From assembly GCF_000686725.1 (NCBI RefSeq), contig NZ_JMLK01000006.1, positions 1-64,000 of the forward strand: a stretch of 64,000 bases of DNA, written 5' to 3'. A program made the translations under genes and the position numbers. The DNA is from Clostridium akagii DSM 12554. Its GTDB lineage: Bacteria > Bacillota > Clostridia > Clostridiales > Clostridiaceae. Under the pieces are notes generated by a model. It saw only the letters and a list, made by a program, of their open reading frames with translations, ran no database searches and was not told the DNA's origin. Positions 41,069-51,840 of the stretch are shown piece after piece; position 1 is the stretch's first letter; every line of letters begins with the position of its first letter.

Positions 41069-43610
41069 AAAGGAACTGTTTAAAAAATACAATCTGAAGA
41101 CATGGAAGCAATCAAAGTTTCAGATTTTTTTAAGTATAACGTCTATTGCAATTGCAGTAGCAATACTGGTTTCACTTAAACTTATATTTTCATTAAATGA
41201 TTCATGGTCCCTGGTTAATTCTAAAAGTATCAATGATGGTGACATTAATATAGGAACTACAAATTTCAGTATTAGCGATAAACAGCTAAATGATTTAAAT
41301 AAGCTAACTAGTGATGGTAAGATTAAATATGATACAACCTATAAAATGGAGGATAAATTTACAAATGACCAAATTACAAGTCTAGTACAAGTAAAAGCAA
41401 TAGACTCTAATTACAGTTATATAAATAAAAAAATCAGTAGCTATTTGAAAAAGCTAGGGAACCGTAAAGTTCTACTTAACAGGGCAGCAGCAGATAAATT
41501 TCAGCTAAAGAAAGGGGATATTATTTCTCTAGAACTTAGTGGCTTTTCTAATAGTAATAGTAAGTTTACTGTTGCGGATGTTGTAGAGAGCACAGATGTA
41601 CTTGATGAAAGTGTATTGGGTGTAATTATTTTGGATAAATCTGATTTTCAATCAGATGGAATAGTAAAAGAAAATTTAGCAACAAATGTTAATGTGGTTG
41701 TTGATAAAACCAGTAACTTAGCAGATATAAAAAATAAATTGGGAAAAATATTTGGTTCAGGAGTTCATATGACTACCTATGAGGATGTTATTGAAGCAAA
41801 TAGGGGTATTGAAGATAAAGAAACTAATGCTGCAGGGTTTATTCAAATGTTAGTTATTATTATAACTGGAATAGGAATCTGTTTTACGACTTTGCTACTC
41901 ATATTAAAGAGAAAGAAAGATTATGTGTTATTATCCATATATGGGATGAAAGAAGACATGCTTCGAGATTTGATTTTATATGAAACCTTTAAAATTTGTG
42001 TTTATGGCATAAGTATAGGAATTTTTTTAAGCATTATAATTACAGGGGCCATAGAAAAAAATATTTTAATGGAAATGGATATACTTACAATAATAAAAGC
42101 TTCTATTCTTCCAGTGATAATGACAATAATATTTATTATTGGACAAACAATGATATTCACTATATTACCAATTACCATAAGCAAGCAAATTAAACCTAAT
42201 TCCATTTTACGTCAGGAAGTTCAAAAGACTTTTTACACTAAGGATTACGGTGATCCTATATTCAAGATGATTTTACTAATGATTGTTTGGTTCTCAATTT
42301 ATATTGGTTCCATAAAAACTGGAGCAATGTACATTAGTATAATGATTATTTTGATAATGGTTTTATATGGAATTGCTCTTGGCACTATTTATTTAGTTGT
42401 AAAGATAAAAACTAAAAGAGGTAAATATGTTCTGTTAGCAGTTAGAAATATTAGGCGACAACAAAATAGATTTACTGTTTGTATCGTTGCTTTAACTATG
42501 ACCATAATTTTTTGTGGACTTATGATTAATATTGGGCAAAGTATACTTCCCAGCATAATTGATCAAATAGGAGGAGATTTAGGATATACATTATCTGTAA
42601 ATACAAATTTTAATGAGGAAAATATAAAAAACACAGAGAAGGTATTAGGTAATAACAAATTAGTAAAAAAGTATATAAAAACTATAAATACTCCTGGAAG
42701 ATTTAAAATAATACAGGGGAAAAACTTGAAGGATTTTATTAAGGATCAAAATTTTACTCCAGATAATGAAACCTATGTAAAAAATTTATTGAATAATGAT
42801 ATAAAATTAGAGGCCATTGATATAAGCAAAGATATGTTAAGCTATAAAACTGCAGAAGGGAGATGGTTTAGTAGCAAGGATGTTAATAAAAATTATGTTG
42901 TATTAGGTGAAAAGTTTCAGCATTGGGGCATTAATATTAATGATGAAATTGAACTGAATTTGCAGGGAACAATCTATAAGTTCAAGGTTATTGGAATATG
43001 TACAACAAGTAATTTTAGAGATAATTCAGGTATCTATATAGATATAAATGCCATTAAGAATAACACATCTATAGGTGAAAGTAATAGTAAGATTAATTAT
43101 TTAATTGAAAATGGTTCTGGAAATGAAAAACAATTATATTTAGGTTTAACTAAAGAATTAAAAAATTCACTAGTAACGGATGAAAGAGAAGTTTTTAATG
43201 AGTTAAATAAATATTTAGATCAGCTTACCTATGTTTTTATATATATTGGATTTATAAGCATATTTTCAGCTCTTTGTTTAGTTGGTAATGTTTTAATGAT
43301 AATAAATTATGAAAGGCTTAATGAGTTTGTAATCCTAAGCGTAGTAGGTGCAAAAAATAGAGACATTAGGAGGATTTCAATTATTGAAGGAATTATTATT
43401 GGTGGAATTTCTGGCATTGCAGGTAGTTTAATATGTGAATTGCTAGGATACATTGTAGTCACAGGTGAATTTTCAGGAAAATACACAGTGAACTTAAAAA
43501 TCGATGCTATTATGACTGTGGTAGCTGTAATGCTTACAATAATAACATCTCTTATTGTAATAAACAATTTAAAAATTGAAAAATATACTGAGCTATTAAG
43601 GAATGATTGA
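41040..43610 (+). CDS. FtsX-type ABC transporter permease
   Basis: About 856 residues from ATG 41040 (GGGGAG 5 bases upstream); ATG 41058 with AAAGGA is also possible, and both overlap the ATPase gene. The layout is TM1 near residue 35, a large outer domain (about 60-275), three TM helices (280-390), more TM segments (410-500), a second outer domain (about 525-730) and three C-terminal helices, i.e. two FtsX modules. It resembles exporters for peptide antibiotics or lipoprotein-release systems. No BceRS-type two-component pair is directly adjacent. Confidence 0.88.
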   Translation: MKGILKMINRKELFKKYNLKTWKQSKFQIFLSITSIAIAVAILVSLKLIFSLNDSWSLVNSKSINDGDINIGTTNFSISDKQLNDLNKLTSDGKIKYDTTYKMEDKFTNDQITSLVQVKAIDSNYSYINKKISSYLKKLGNRKVLLNRAAADKFQLKKGDIISLELSGFSNSNSKFTVADVVESTDVLDESVLGVIILDKSDFQSDGIVKENLATNVNVVVDKTSNLADIKNKLGKIFGSGVHMTTYEDVIEANRGIEDKETNAAGFIQMLVIIITGIGICFTTLLLILKRKKDYVLLSIYGMKEDMLRDLILYETFKICVYGISIGIFLSIIITGAIEKNILMEMDILTIIKASILPVIMTIIFIIGQTMIFTILPITISKQIKPNSILRQEVQKTFYTKDYGDPIFKMILLMIVWFSIYIGSIKTGAMYISIMIILIMVLYGIALGTIYLVVKIKTKRGKYVLLAVRNIRRQQNRFTVCIVALTMTIIFCGLMINIGQSILPSIIDQIGGDLGYTLSVNTNFNEENIKNTEKVLGNNKLVKKYIKTINTPGRFKIIQGKNLKDFIKDQNFTPDNETYVKNLLNNDIKLEAIDISKDMLSYKTAEGRWFSSKDVNKNYVVLGEKFQHWGININDEIELNLQGTIYKFKVIGICTTSNFRDNSGIYIDINAIKNNTSIGESNSKINYLIENGSGNEKQLYLGLTKELKNSLVTDEREVFNELNKYLDQLTYVFIYIGFISIFSALCLVGNVLMIINYERLNEFVILSVVGAKNRDIRRISIIEGIIIGGISGIAGSLICELLGYIVVTGEFSGKYTVNLKIDAIMTVVAVMLTIITSLIVINNLKIEKYTELLRND

Positions 43611-43642
43611 AACCATTAAATCAAAATATACTAACCCAAAGG

Positions 43643-43690
43643 TGCCTACTTGTAATTATATTTTTTTATAAATATAATTACAAGTAGGCA
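43643..43690 (+). terminator. 21-bp hairpin terminator
   Basis: TGCCTACTTGTAATTATATTT (43643-43663) and its exact complement (43670-43690) flank a 6-base T-rich loop, 33 bp after the permease stop. The stem is unusually long. The T-run is in the loop, so termination may rely on the stem. Confidence 0.65.
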
Positions 43691-43738
43691 TTAAGATGTT
43701 ATGCTATTATGAAACAGTGAAATAGGAGTGTGGAATTT

Positions 43739-44794
43739 TTGAAAAAATTATTTACAGAGTTTAGTATTAAAAATGTAAAAATGAAGAATCGTATTTGTGT
43801 TCCTCCAATGGTTGTTGGATTTACAGATGATGGATACGTTGCAAATGAAAATATAGAACGTTATAAAAAATTAGCGCAAGGTGGACCAGGACTTATAATT
43901 CAAGAGGCTACCTGTGTTAATAGTGGTGGAAAATTGTTGGGAAACCAACTCGGGATATGGGAAGATGGTCAAATTGAAGGACTAAAAAATATAGTTAATG
44001 CAGTTCACCAAGAAGGCTGTCCAATATTTATTCAAATCCATCATGCAGGAGTTGTTGGAATTTCAAAAGAGCCAATATGTCCAAGTGCCTATGAATATAA
44101 AAATTATGATGGAAGGGTTGTTGTTGGTAAGAAAATGACTATTGAAGATATAAAATCTTTGCAAAATGATTTTATAGATGCGGCAAGAAGAGCTTATAGT
44201 GCAGGATATGACGGGGTTGAACTTCATGGATGTCATGCCTATTTAATAAGCCAGTTTTTAAATAAAAAAGTAAATAAGAGAACTGATGAATATGGGGAAA
44301 ATCCTGAAAAATTTGTAATAGAAATATTAGAGGGGATTAGGAAAGTAACACCAAAAGAATTTGTTGTTGGAATTCGTTTGGGAGGATTTGAACCCACAAT
44401 AGAATATGGAATTCATTATGCAAAAGTATTAGAAAAAAACGGAATAGATTTTCTTGATATTTCTTATGGATTTATGAGTGAACAGGAAATGCATGTAAAT
44501 GAAGATTATAAATTCACTAATGCAGTTTATGCAGCTGGAAAAATTAAAAAAGAAGTTTTAATTCCAGTATTTGCAGTTAATGGTATAAAGTCCGCAGAGA
44601 TTGCGGAAGAAATATTAGATGAAACAAATGTTGACATTGTAGATATTGCTAAAGGATTTCTTATAAATAATAATTGGGCAAATGATGCTAAAAATGGCAA
44701 AGACACTGGCAAATGTTTAGATTGTGCCAAATGTATGTGGTTTGGTCAGTCTAAAGTTTGTGCAGGGAAGGTTTTATTTGAAAGAAATAATTAA
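43739..44794 (+). CDS. Old yellow enzyme-family NADH:flavin oxidoreductase
   Basis: 351 residues from TTG 43739 (AGGAG 10 bases upstream); the GTG at 43730 sits on the ribosome binding site. TIM-barrel FMN enzyme: IKNVKMKNRICVPPMV start, IQIHHAGVVG (substrate His pair), GYDGVELHGCHAYLISQF, NKRTDEYG and VDIVDIAKGF. The C terminus has CLDCAKCMWFGQSKVC, which may bind a metal or Fe-S cluster as in the long 2-enoate reductases, but the C-terminal FAD/NAD domains of those are absent. It probably reduces an activated alkene. Confidence 0.9.
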   Translation: MKKLFTEFSIKNVKMKNRICVPPMVVGFTDDGYVANENIERYKKLAQGGPGLIIQEATCVNSGGKLLGNQLGIWEDGQIEGLKNIVNAVHQEGCPIFIQIHHAGVVGISKEPICPSAYEYKNYDGRVVVGKKMTIEDIKSLQNDFIDAARRAYSAGYDGVELHGCHAYLISQFLNKKVNKRTDEYGENPEKFVIEILEGIRKVTPKEFVVGIRLGGFEPTIEYGIHYAKVLEKNGIDFLDISYGFMSEQEMHVNEDYKFTNAVYAAGKIKKEVLIPVFAVNGIKSAEIAEEILDETNVDIVDIAKGFLINNNWANDAKNGKDTGKCLDCAKCMWFGQSKVCAGKVLFERNN

Positions 44795-44805
44795 CCATTT
44801 ACAAT

Positions 44806-44923
44806 TAGTATTTAATTATGACATAGTGTTGTCATAATTAAGAGTTAGTATATAACTATAGAGATTACCCCCTCTTAAATATATATATATAAGCATCTGG
44901 TTAATTCCAGGTGTTTTTTTTAT
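44806..44923 (+). repeat. Three-copy 3' tail element, copy 3
   Basis: Downstream of the OYE gene: TATGACATAG/TTGTCATA dyad, GTTAGTATATAACTATAGAG, TTACCCC and terminator stem GCATCTGG/CCAGGTG followed by T8. Here no methyltransferase sequence is attached, so the element moves or is conserved independently. Confidence 0.75.
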
Positions 44924-45021
44924 TCCATTTCTAACTTTCAGTAACATTAAGAATTTTATTTGCATATTATAGAGATGTATGAATAAATGAAAAACTTAAT
45001 GATAAGTTGTGGGAGGACTAA

Positions 45022-45525
45022 ATGGACTTAAATAATTTGTTAAAAAAACAGCATCAACTAGACACTATAATATTTGCTAGCTCTGGAGAAAATGGATACC
45101 CTCTAGAAAAGAATAAAATTGCACTTTTAGTTGAACTTGGAGAACTGGCAAAAGAGTGGAAAGGCTTCAAGTATTGGTCTAAGAATAAAGTTGAAGATAG
45201 AGTGAAATTAGTAGATGAATTTGTGGATTGCCTATATTTTGCACTGAGTTTAGAAAATTATTTGCAGCAAGTAAAACCACCAATAGTAGGACATATAAAT
45301 AAATTCATGAAAGAAATTGATGATGATGAGTGCCATAAAAATGTATTGAAATGTTTTAAAAATGCATTTGAAAGTGCATTAAATAGATTTAGTCACACTG
45401 TGATTTTGATTAGTATAATAGATTTGGGAAGATGCCTAGATATTACCTTAGACGAAATGGAACAAGCCTATTTAGCTAAATATCTGGGAAATAAGAAAAA
45501 TATTAAAAATGAAGGCCTTGAATAA
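45022..45525 (+). CDS. Dimeric dUTPase (all-alpha NTP pyrophosphatase)
   Basis: 167 residues. LLVELGELAKEWKGFKYWS and KLVDEFVDCLYFALSLENY supply the two Mg-binding ExxE/ExxD helices of type II dUTPases. The C-terminal helix set is intact. It hydrolyses dUTP to dUMP and pyrophosphate, limiting uracil in DNA. The phage-type dimeric version often travels with mobile DNA. GGGAGGACTAA precedes the ATG. Confidence 0.88.
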   Translation: MDLNNLLKKQHQLDTIIFASSGENGYPLEKNKIALLVELGELAKEWKGFKYWSKNKVEDRVKLVDEFVDCLYFALSLENYLQQVKPPIVGHINKFMKEIDDDECHKNVLKCFKNAFESALNRFSHTVILISIIDLGRCLDITLDEMEQAYLAKYLGNKKNIKNEGLE

Positions 45526-45548
45526 TTTCAAGGCTGGATCATAAAAAA

Positions 45549-46250
45549 TCATCTTAGTGTAAACGCTTTAAATCTATAGCCTGTGCCCCAAAGAGTCTCT
45601 ATATATTCTGGATTTGAAGGGTCTTTTTCAATCTTCTTCCTTATCTTTTGAATATGAACAGGAACTGTTGCTGTATCGGAATAAGCTTCACCACCCCAAA
45701 TTTTTTCAAATATTTGATCTTTAGTAAAAACAATATTAGGATTTTCAGCTAAGAACACTAGTATAGAATATTCTTTGGAGGTCAGTTGTACTTCTTCTCC
45801 ATTTACTTGGACTCTATGGGAGGAAGTACTTATTTCAAGGCCGCCTCGAGTTATTATTTCTTGGGTATTATTGCTAGTGCCTTTTAGTCTTTTATATCTG
45901 TTAATGTGGGATTTAATCCTTGCAGCAAGTTCTGCTGGGCTAAAAGGTTTTGTTAAGTAATCATCTGCACCAAAGTCAAGTCCTCTAATTTTATCTATAT
46001 CTTCAGTTCTAGCAGAAACTATAATAATAGGAATTTCAAATTTTTTTCTAACCTCTTTAATAATTTCATTGCCATTTTTTTTTGGTAGCATTAAGTCTAC
46101 AATAATCACATCGTAAATTCCTGTAAGTGCCTTTTTTAGTCCCTCTTCACCATCCTCTGCAATATCTGATTTATAACCGTTTAATTGGAGAAAATCTCTT
46201 TCTAGTTCTGCAATATTTATATCATCTTCTATTATTAAAATGTGGTCCAT
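45549..46250 (-). CDS. OmpR-family response regulator
   Basis: 233 residues. Receiver domain with acidic pair IIEDD, phospho-acceptor Asp52 (VIIVDLML), Thr/Ser in IIIVSA and Lys in LTKPF; winged-helix DNA-binding domain with VQLTSKEYSILVFLAE and TVPVHIQKIRKKIEKDP and the wing TLWGTGYRF. The kinase gene lies directly upstream on the same strand with one base between them. The divergent exporter at 47610 is the likely target. Confidence 0.93.
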   Translation of the reverse strand: MDHILIIEDDINIAELERDFLQLNGYKSDIAEDGEEGLKKALTGIYDVIIVDLMLPKKNGNEIIKEVRKKFEIPIIIVSARTEDIDKIRGLDFGADDYLTKPFSPAELAARIKSHINRYKRLKGTSNNTQEIITRGGLEISTSSHRVQVNGEEVQLTSKEYSILVFLAENPNIVFTKDQIFEKIWGGEAYSDTATVPVHIQKIRKKIEKDPSNPEYIETLWGTGYRFKAFTLR

Positions 46251-46251
46251 T

Positions 46252-47427
46252 TTATAAGCTCCTCTCTATGGGAATCAATATGGTGAAACATGTGCCTTTA
46301 TTTTCTTCACTGGAAGCATTTATACTTCCGCCTTGGGCTTCAATTAGCTCCTTTGCTATAGCTAATCCTAGTCCTGTACTAATTAAGTCTTTGGTTCTTG
46401 CGTAATCAACTCTGTAAAACCTATTAAAAATGTGTGGAAGCTTATCTGGTGGAATACCTGGACCATTATCTTCTATAGATACACAGGCATTATTTTCTTC
46501 AACATATAAATTCACAATTATCTTCAAGTCTGTTTTGTCACCATACTTTACAGCATTTCCTATAATATTTTTTAATACTTGATATATCCTTTTTCTGTCT
46601 ATATTAAAATAGTAAGTATCCCTAAGGCTATTTTCATAATGGAACACAACATTTCTACTATCCAGTTCTAATTCAAATTCCTGCATTACGTCATCCATAA
46701 AGGCTTTTAAATTAAGTTTTTCATAATTAAAGTCCAATTTTTCCATATCAAGCTTTGAAAACAAAAACAAATCATCAATAAGCTTATTAACGTAAGCTGC
46801 ATTATTGTAAATGGTTTTATGATATTTATTTAATGTATCTTGAGGCATATTTTCAGCTTTCATTATAAATTCTACATATCCTTGAATGGAAGTTATTGGA
46901 GTCTTAAGATCATGAGAAATATTAGCTACTAATGCTTTTCTATTCGCCTCATACTCTATCTTTAAAATTTCTGCCTTATGTAGTTTTTCTGCCATATCAT
47001 TGAAGGAATTTACTAGAATGCTAACTTCATTTCTTGCAGTGTAGTCTACCTTTATCTCATAGTTGCCTTTTGCAATTTCATCTACACCTTTTATTAATTC
47101 AGTGATAGGGGTTAATACCCTCTTTTCCAAAGTCCCAAGGTACAGTAACTCAATAATACCTGCAGCACTGATTATCACTGCAAAAATTATACTCATAGAC
47201 TTTACACCAAAGTATCCAAAGATTAAATACCAGATTAGGACATTGAAGATAATAAAAAAAACACGGGAATACTTTAAATGTCTGGTATATCTTTTGAACT
47301 CATTGTTTTCTTCAAAAAATTCTTTCATTTTTTCGTTAAAGGCTATGTGAAATTTCGTATTTTCAGCATGCTTCTTTTCCCTATTTTTTAAAAACTCTGT
47401 AAATTTAGATCTAAATTTTTTTTGCAT
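46252..47427 (-). CDS. Sensor histidine kinase, intramembrane-sensing type
   Basis: 391 residues. Two membrane helices (about 55-72 and 77-98) are separated by only a few residues, so there is no extracellular sensor. A HAMP domain (about 100-152), HisKA with His172 in ANISHDLKTP and the HATPase domain (N box IIGNAVKYGD, G1 DNGPGI, G2 GLGLAIAKE) follow. Such kinases sense through the membrane or a partner transporter. AGGAG precedes the ATG. The order kinase then regulator is the reverse of the most common one. Confidence 0.92.
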   Translation of the reverse strand: MQKKFRSKFTEFLKNREKKHAENTKFHIAFNEKMKEFFEENNEFKRYTRHLKYSRVFFIIFNVLIWYLIFGYFGVKSMSIIFAVIISAAGIIELLYLGTLEKRVLTPITELIKGVDEIAKGNYEIKVDYTARNEVSILVNSFNDMAEKLHKAEILKIEYEANRKALVANISHDLKTPITSIQGYVEFIMKAENMPQDTLNKYHKTIYNNAAYVNKLIDDLFLFSKLDMEKLDFNYEKLNLKAFMDDVMQEFELELDSRNVVFHYENSLRDTYYFNIDRKRIYQVLKNIIGNAVKYGDKTDLKIIVNLYVEENNACVSIEDNGPGIPPDKLPHIFNRFYRVDYARTKDLISTGLGLAIAKELIEAQGGSINASSEENKGTCFTILIPIERSL

Positions 47428-47609
47428 ATTTCAACTCCTATCACGTCTTTATGTTCATTATATATCTATTTTATATTATAATTTTAAAATTTGCTTAAAG
47501 TATTTATAAAACTTATTTAATTTCTTTATAAAATCTTTATAATTACGTTAAAGTTATTTTAAAATGCTGATTTATACTAAGTACATAAACAAATAAGGAG
47601 GACACAAAA

Positions 47610-48524
47610 ATGCCAAATATAATTGAAGTTAAAAATTTCACCCAAAAATATGGAGATTTTGTTGCAGTAGATAATATTTCATTTGATGTAGAACAAGGAG
47701 GCGTTTTTGCTTTTCTTGGGCCCAATGGAGCAGGTAAAAGTACTACTATAAACACTCTTTGTACCATTATTAATAAAACAAGTGGAGAGTTAAAGATTAA
47801 TGGTTATGATGTTTCTGACAATAAAGATAAAGTAAGACGGGATATTGGAATAGTTTTTCAAGACTCTACTTTGGATGGTAAGTTAACTATAGAGGAAAAT
47901 CTAAAATTTCACTGCGAAATTTACAAGGTACCTAAAGATGAAATTAAGGAGAGATTGGATTTTGTGCTTGAACTGGTAGACTTAGAAGATTGGAGAAAAG
48001 CTGCAGTTAACAGTCTTTCTGGTGGAATGAAAAGAAGAGTTGAAATAGCAAAAGGACTTATTCACTATCCTAAGGTTTTATTTCTAGATGAGCCTACCAC
48101 AGGTCTTGATCCACAGACAAGGGCTAAAATATGGGATTATATTTATAAGCTTCAAAAACAAAAGAATATTACTATATTTCTTACTACACATTATATGGAT
48201 GAAGCAGAGGCCTGCGATAAAGTGGTTATTATGGATCATGGAAAAATAGTTGCTTGTGATACACCTTATAATTTAAAAAATAAGTATACCTCTAGGATGA
48301 CAAAATTAATGGTAGAGGACGAGGAAGTGCTAGGAAAATATCTTAAAGAAAATTCCATTAAATATGAATTATCAGAAAGTATGTTTACCATTTATTCTAA
48401 TGAACTTAATATGATTTTTGATTTAGTATCAAAGTTTAAGGACACAATTAAAGATTTTCAGACTAATAATGGTACTTTGAATGATGTATTTTTATCGATA
48501 ACAGGAAAGGAGATAAGATCATAA
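47610..48524 (+). CDS. ABC transporter ATPase (DrrA-like)
   Basis: 304 residues. Walker A GPNGAGKST, Q-loop IVFQDSTLD, signature LSGGMKRR, Walker B VLFLDEPTTGLDP, H-loop LTTHYMDEAE. C-terminal 80 residues form the DrrA-type regulatory tail. It belongs to the ABC-2 drug/antibiotic exporter group. Divergent from the kinase/regulator pair, 182 bp apart. AGGAGGAC precedes the ATG. Confidence 0.93.
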   Translation: MPNIIEVKNFTQKYGDFVAVDNISFDVEQGGVFAFLGPNGAGKSTTINTLCTIINKTSGELKINGYDVSDNKDKVRRDIGIVFQDSTLDGKLTIEENLKFHCEIYKVPKDEIKERLDFVLELVDLEDWRKAAVNSLSGGMKRRVEIAKGLIHYPKVLFLDEPTTGLDPQTRAKIWDYIYKLQKQKNITIFLTTHYMDEAEACDKVVIMDHGKIVACDTPYNLKNKYTSRMTKLMVEDEEVLGKYLKENSIKYELSESMFTIYSNELNMIFDLVSKFKDTIKDFQTNNGTLNDVFLSITGKEIRS

Positions 48525-49351
48525 TGAGAGCAATTGTTGCTATATTAAAACGAAATTTAACTAATTTTACAAGGGATAAACTAAGGCTAATATTTTCAAT
48601 TTTTATGTCGGTTTTTCTTCTGTTCATATTTTCTTTTGTTATGAAGGGTGCAGCTAAAGGAATAGAGAACCCTCTAAACTATCTTATTTCAGGAATAATA
48701 ATTATGACAGTGTTCCAAACAGCCTTAAGTAATTCTTCAAATATTCTAGAAGATATTTCTATGGGTGTGATGAAGGAAGTACTTGTTTCACCAATAGCAA
48801 GGTGGCAAATATCCATAGGACAAGTACTTTCTTCAACTATAATAGCTGTAGCGCAGAGCCTTATTATGATTGTTATTGGACTATTTATGGGACTTAGTAT
48901 AAATGTTATTCAGTTTTTACAAATGCTAGGTGTAATGGTGGCAGTAGGAGCAACATTCAGTTCTCTTGGGTTATACGTAGCCACACTTGCTAAAAGCTCT
49001 ACCACATTTCAAATCATGATTAATGTTGTAATTTTGCCTTTTACCTTTTTATCGGGTGCCTATATTCCAACAACCACAATGCCCAAAATACTGCTTCCAT
49101 TTGTATATATAAATCCATTGACATACACCACAGCAATTTTCAGATATATAACTTTAAAAATGGGAAATATGTCCTCGGGTGCATTAGTAAAAGCTGGTGT
49201 AGCATTTAATGTGGATGGATTCATCATAATGCCATATATGGGGTTAATAATAATATTAACAATGGGGTTATTATTTTTTATCCTTTGTGTAAGAAGGTTT
49301 AACACCGCAGATTTTTCAAATGTAAAAGTGTTTAATCCTAATGATAAATAA
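48524..49351 (+). CDS. ABC-2 type permease (DrrB-like)
   Basis: 275 residues, ATG overlapping the ATPase stop (TAATG). Six hydrophobic segments; ISMGVMKEVLVSPIARWQI and PFTFLSGAYIPTTTMPKIL are typical DrrB/YadH ABC-2 motifs. It forms the membrane half of the exporter with the 47610 ATPase. Substrate is a lipophilic drug or lipid; control by the adjacent two-component system is likely. Confidence 0.92.
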   Translation: MRAIVAILKRNLTNFTRDKLRLIFSIFMSVFLLFIFSFVMKGAAKGIENPLNYLISGIIIMTVFQTALSNSSNILEDISMGVMKEVLVSPIARWQISIGQVLSSTIIAVAQSLIMIVIGLFMGLSINVIQFLQMLGVMVAVGATFSSLGLYVATLAKSSTTFQIMINVVILPFTFLSGAYIPTTTMPKILLPFVYINPLTYTTAIFRYITLKMGNMSSGALVKAGVAFNVDGFIIMPYMGLIIILTMGLLFFILCVRRFNTADFSNVKVFNPNDK

Positions 49352-49371
49352 ATTTGGAGTAGTAAGTAACT

Positions 49372-49396
49372 AAAGTCTTAGAAATAAGACTTTTTT
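49372..49396 (+). terminator. Terminator of the exporter operon
   Basis: AAAGTCTTA (49372-49380), loop GAAA, TAAGACTTT (49385-49393) and further T residues, 20 bp after the permease stop. Confidence 0.85.
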
Positions 49397-49519
49397 ATTT
49401 TCACTAAATATGGCATCATAATGTAATTGTCCATTGTAATAAAAAATTCAAAATATTATAATAATTAAGAGTGGGTTTACAATAAAGCAACTTTATGAAT
49501 AGTTCGGTTGGACAAATAA

Positions 49520-51013
<1,494 letters not shown>

Positions 51014-51016
51014 TAA

Positions 51017-51568
51017 TCAAAATAAGATTAAGTTTGATATAAGCCCCGCAATTGTTGCACCAATTATATCGGATATCATATCAAAGTTTGTGTCTTTAAG
51101 ACCATGTTGATTTTTTGAATTACTAGTCGTATCTAAAATAAATTCAAATACTTCAAATATACAGCCTAAGGATATGCCTATGGTTGTCACAAAAGTGGAT
51201 ACGTAAAATTGTGAATTCATTGAATGTATAGTTAGTTTATCTAATATAGAATAAAAGAAAAGTGAGAGAGCCAATGAACCAAAAGCATGTAAAAAGCGAT
51301 CGAAGTATTTAGAACTAGTATAAACATTTAAATATTCACCAATAAGGCTATGACCAATAAAGGTGATTATAACTAAAAGTATTACTAGAGGATTAACATA
51401 AAACTTAAATTTATTTTGCATTACTAAAAAAATTATATAAAAAATATAAATTATCATGTCTTCAATAAAAAATGCGTATTTTCTCTTGAGCAATACACCA
51501 GTGCAGATAAATAAAGTAATAATGGAAAATATAATAGTCATAAGTGTTATTAGTTCGTTATATGTCAT
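51017..51568 (-). CDS. YjdF/DUF2238-type membrane protein
   Basis: 183 residues from ATG 51568 (GAGG 6 bases upstream). Six hydrophobic segments with the family hallmarks DRFLHAFGSLAL, CIFEVFEFILD and QHGLKDTNFDMISDIIGA, where conserved acidic residues face the membrane. Function unknown; relatives are scattered single genes. Its 3' end lies 3 bp from the GH1 stop, convergent. Confidence 0.8.
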   Translation of the reverse strand: MTYNELITLMTIIFSIITLFICTGVLLKRKYAFFIEDMIIYIFYIIFLVMQNKFKFYVNPLVILLVIITFIGHSLIGEYLNVYTSSKYFDRFLHAFGSLALSLFFYSILDKLTIHSMNSQFYVSTFVTTIGISLGCIFEVFEFILDTTSNSKNQHGLKDTNFDMISDIIGATIAGLISNLILF

Positions 51569-51643
51569 AAAATACCTCACTAGAAATTTGTTTATAACTA
51601 TTATTTGCTTATTAAACGGAATCTATTCTATTTAAAAGTAATT

Positions 51644-51688
51644 AAAAAACATAGCCTAAGGTATAAAAACCCTTAGGCTATGTTTTTT
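51644..51688. terminator. Bidirectional 18-bp hairpin between divergent genes
   Basis: AAAAAACATAGCCTAAGG (51644-51661) and CCTTAGGCTATGTTTTTT (51671-51688) form a perfect stem with T6/A6 at both sides. It is in the divergent interval between the membrane protein and TetR, where no coding transcript should end. Confidence 0.8.
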
Positions 51689-51758
51689 AATATAAAATGT
51701 TAACTGTTAATTCAACAATAATTAGAATTGTTGAATTATTAAAGGTAAATAAAAAAAC

Positions 51759-51832
51759 TTGACCAATATAGTCAAAAATGCTAACATAAAATCATTGACC
51801 AAGATAGTCAATGATTTTATGTTAGCATTTTT
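51759..51832 (+). promoter_or_regulatory. TetR promoter with two operators and a 26-bp palindromic leader
   Basis: -35 TTGACC (51759-51764), 17-bp spacer and -10 TAACAT (51782-51787). The -35 is part of operator 1, TTGACCAATATAGTCAA (51759-51775). Operator 2, TTGACCAAGATAGTCAA (51795-51811), starts 36 bp later. Operator 2 is the centre of a perfect 26-bp inverted repeat (51774-51799 / 51807-51832) with a 7-base loop, ending in T5. The TTGAC-N7-GTCAA dyad is a typical TetR-family site. Confidence 0.75.
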
Positions 51833-51840
51833 AACGAAGG

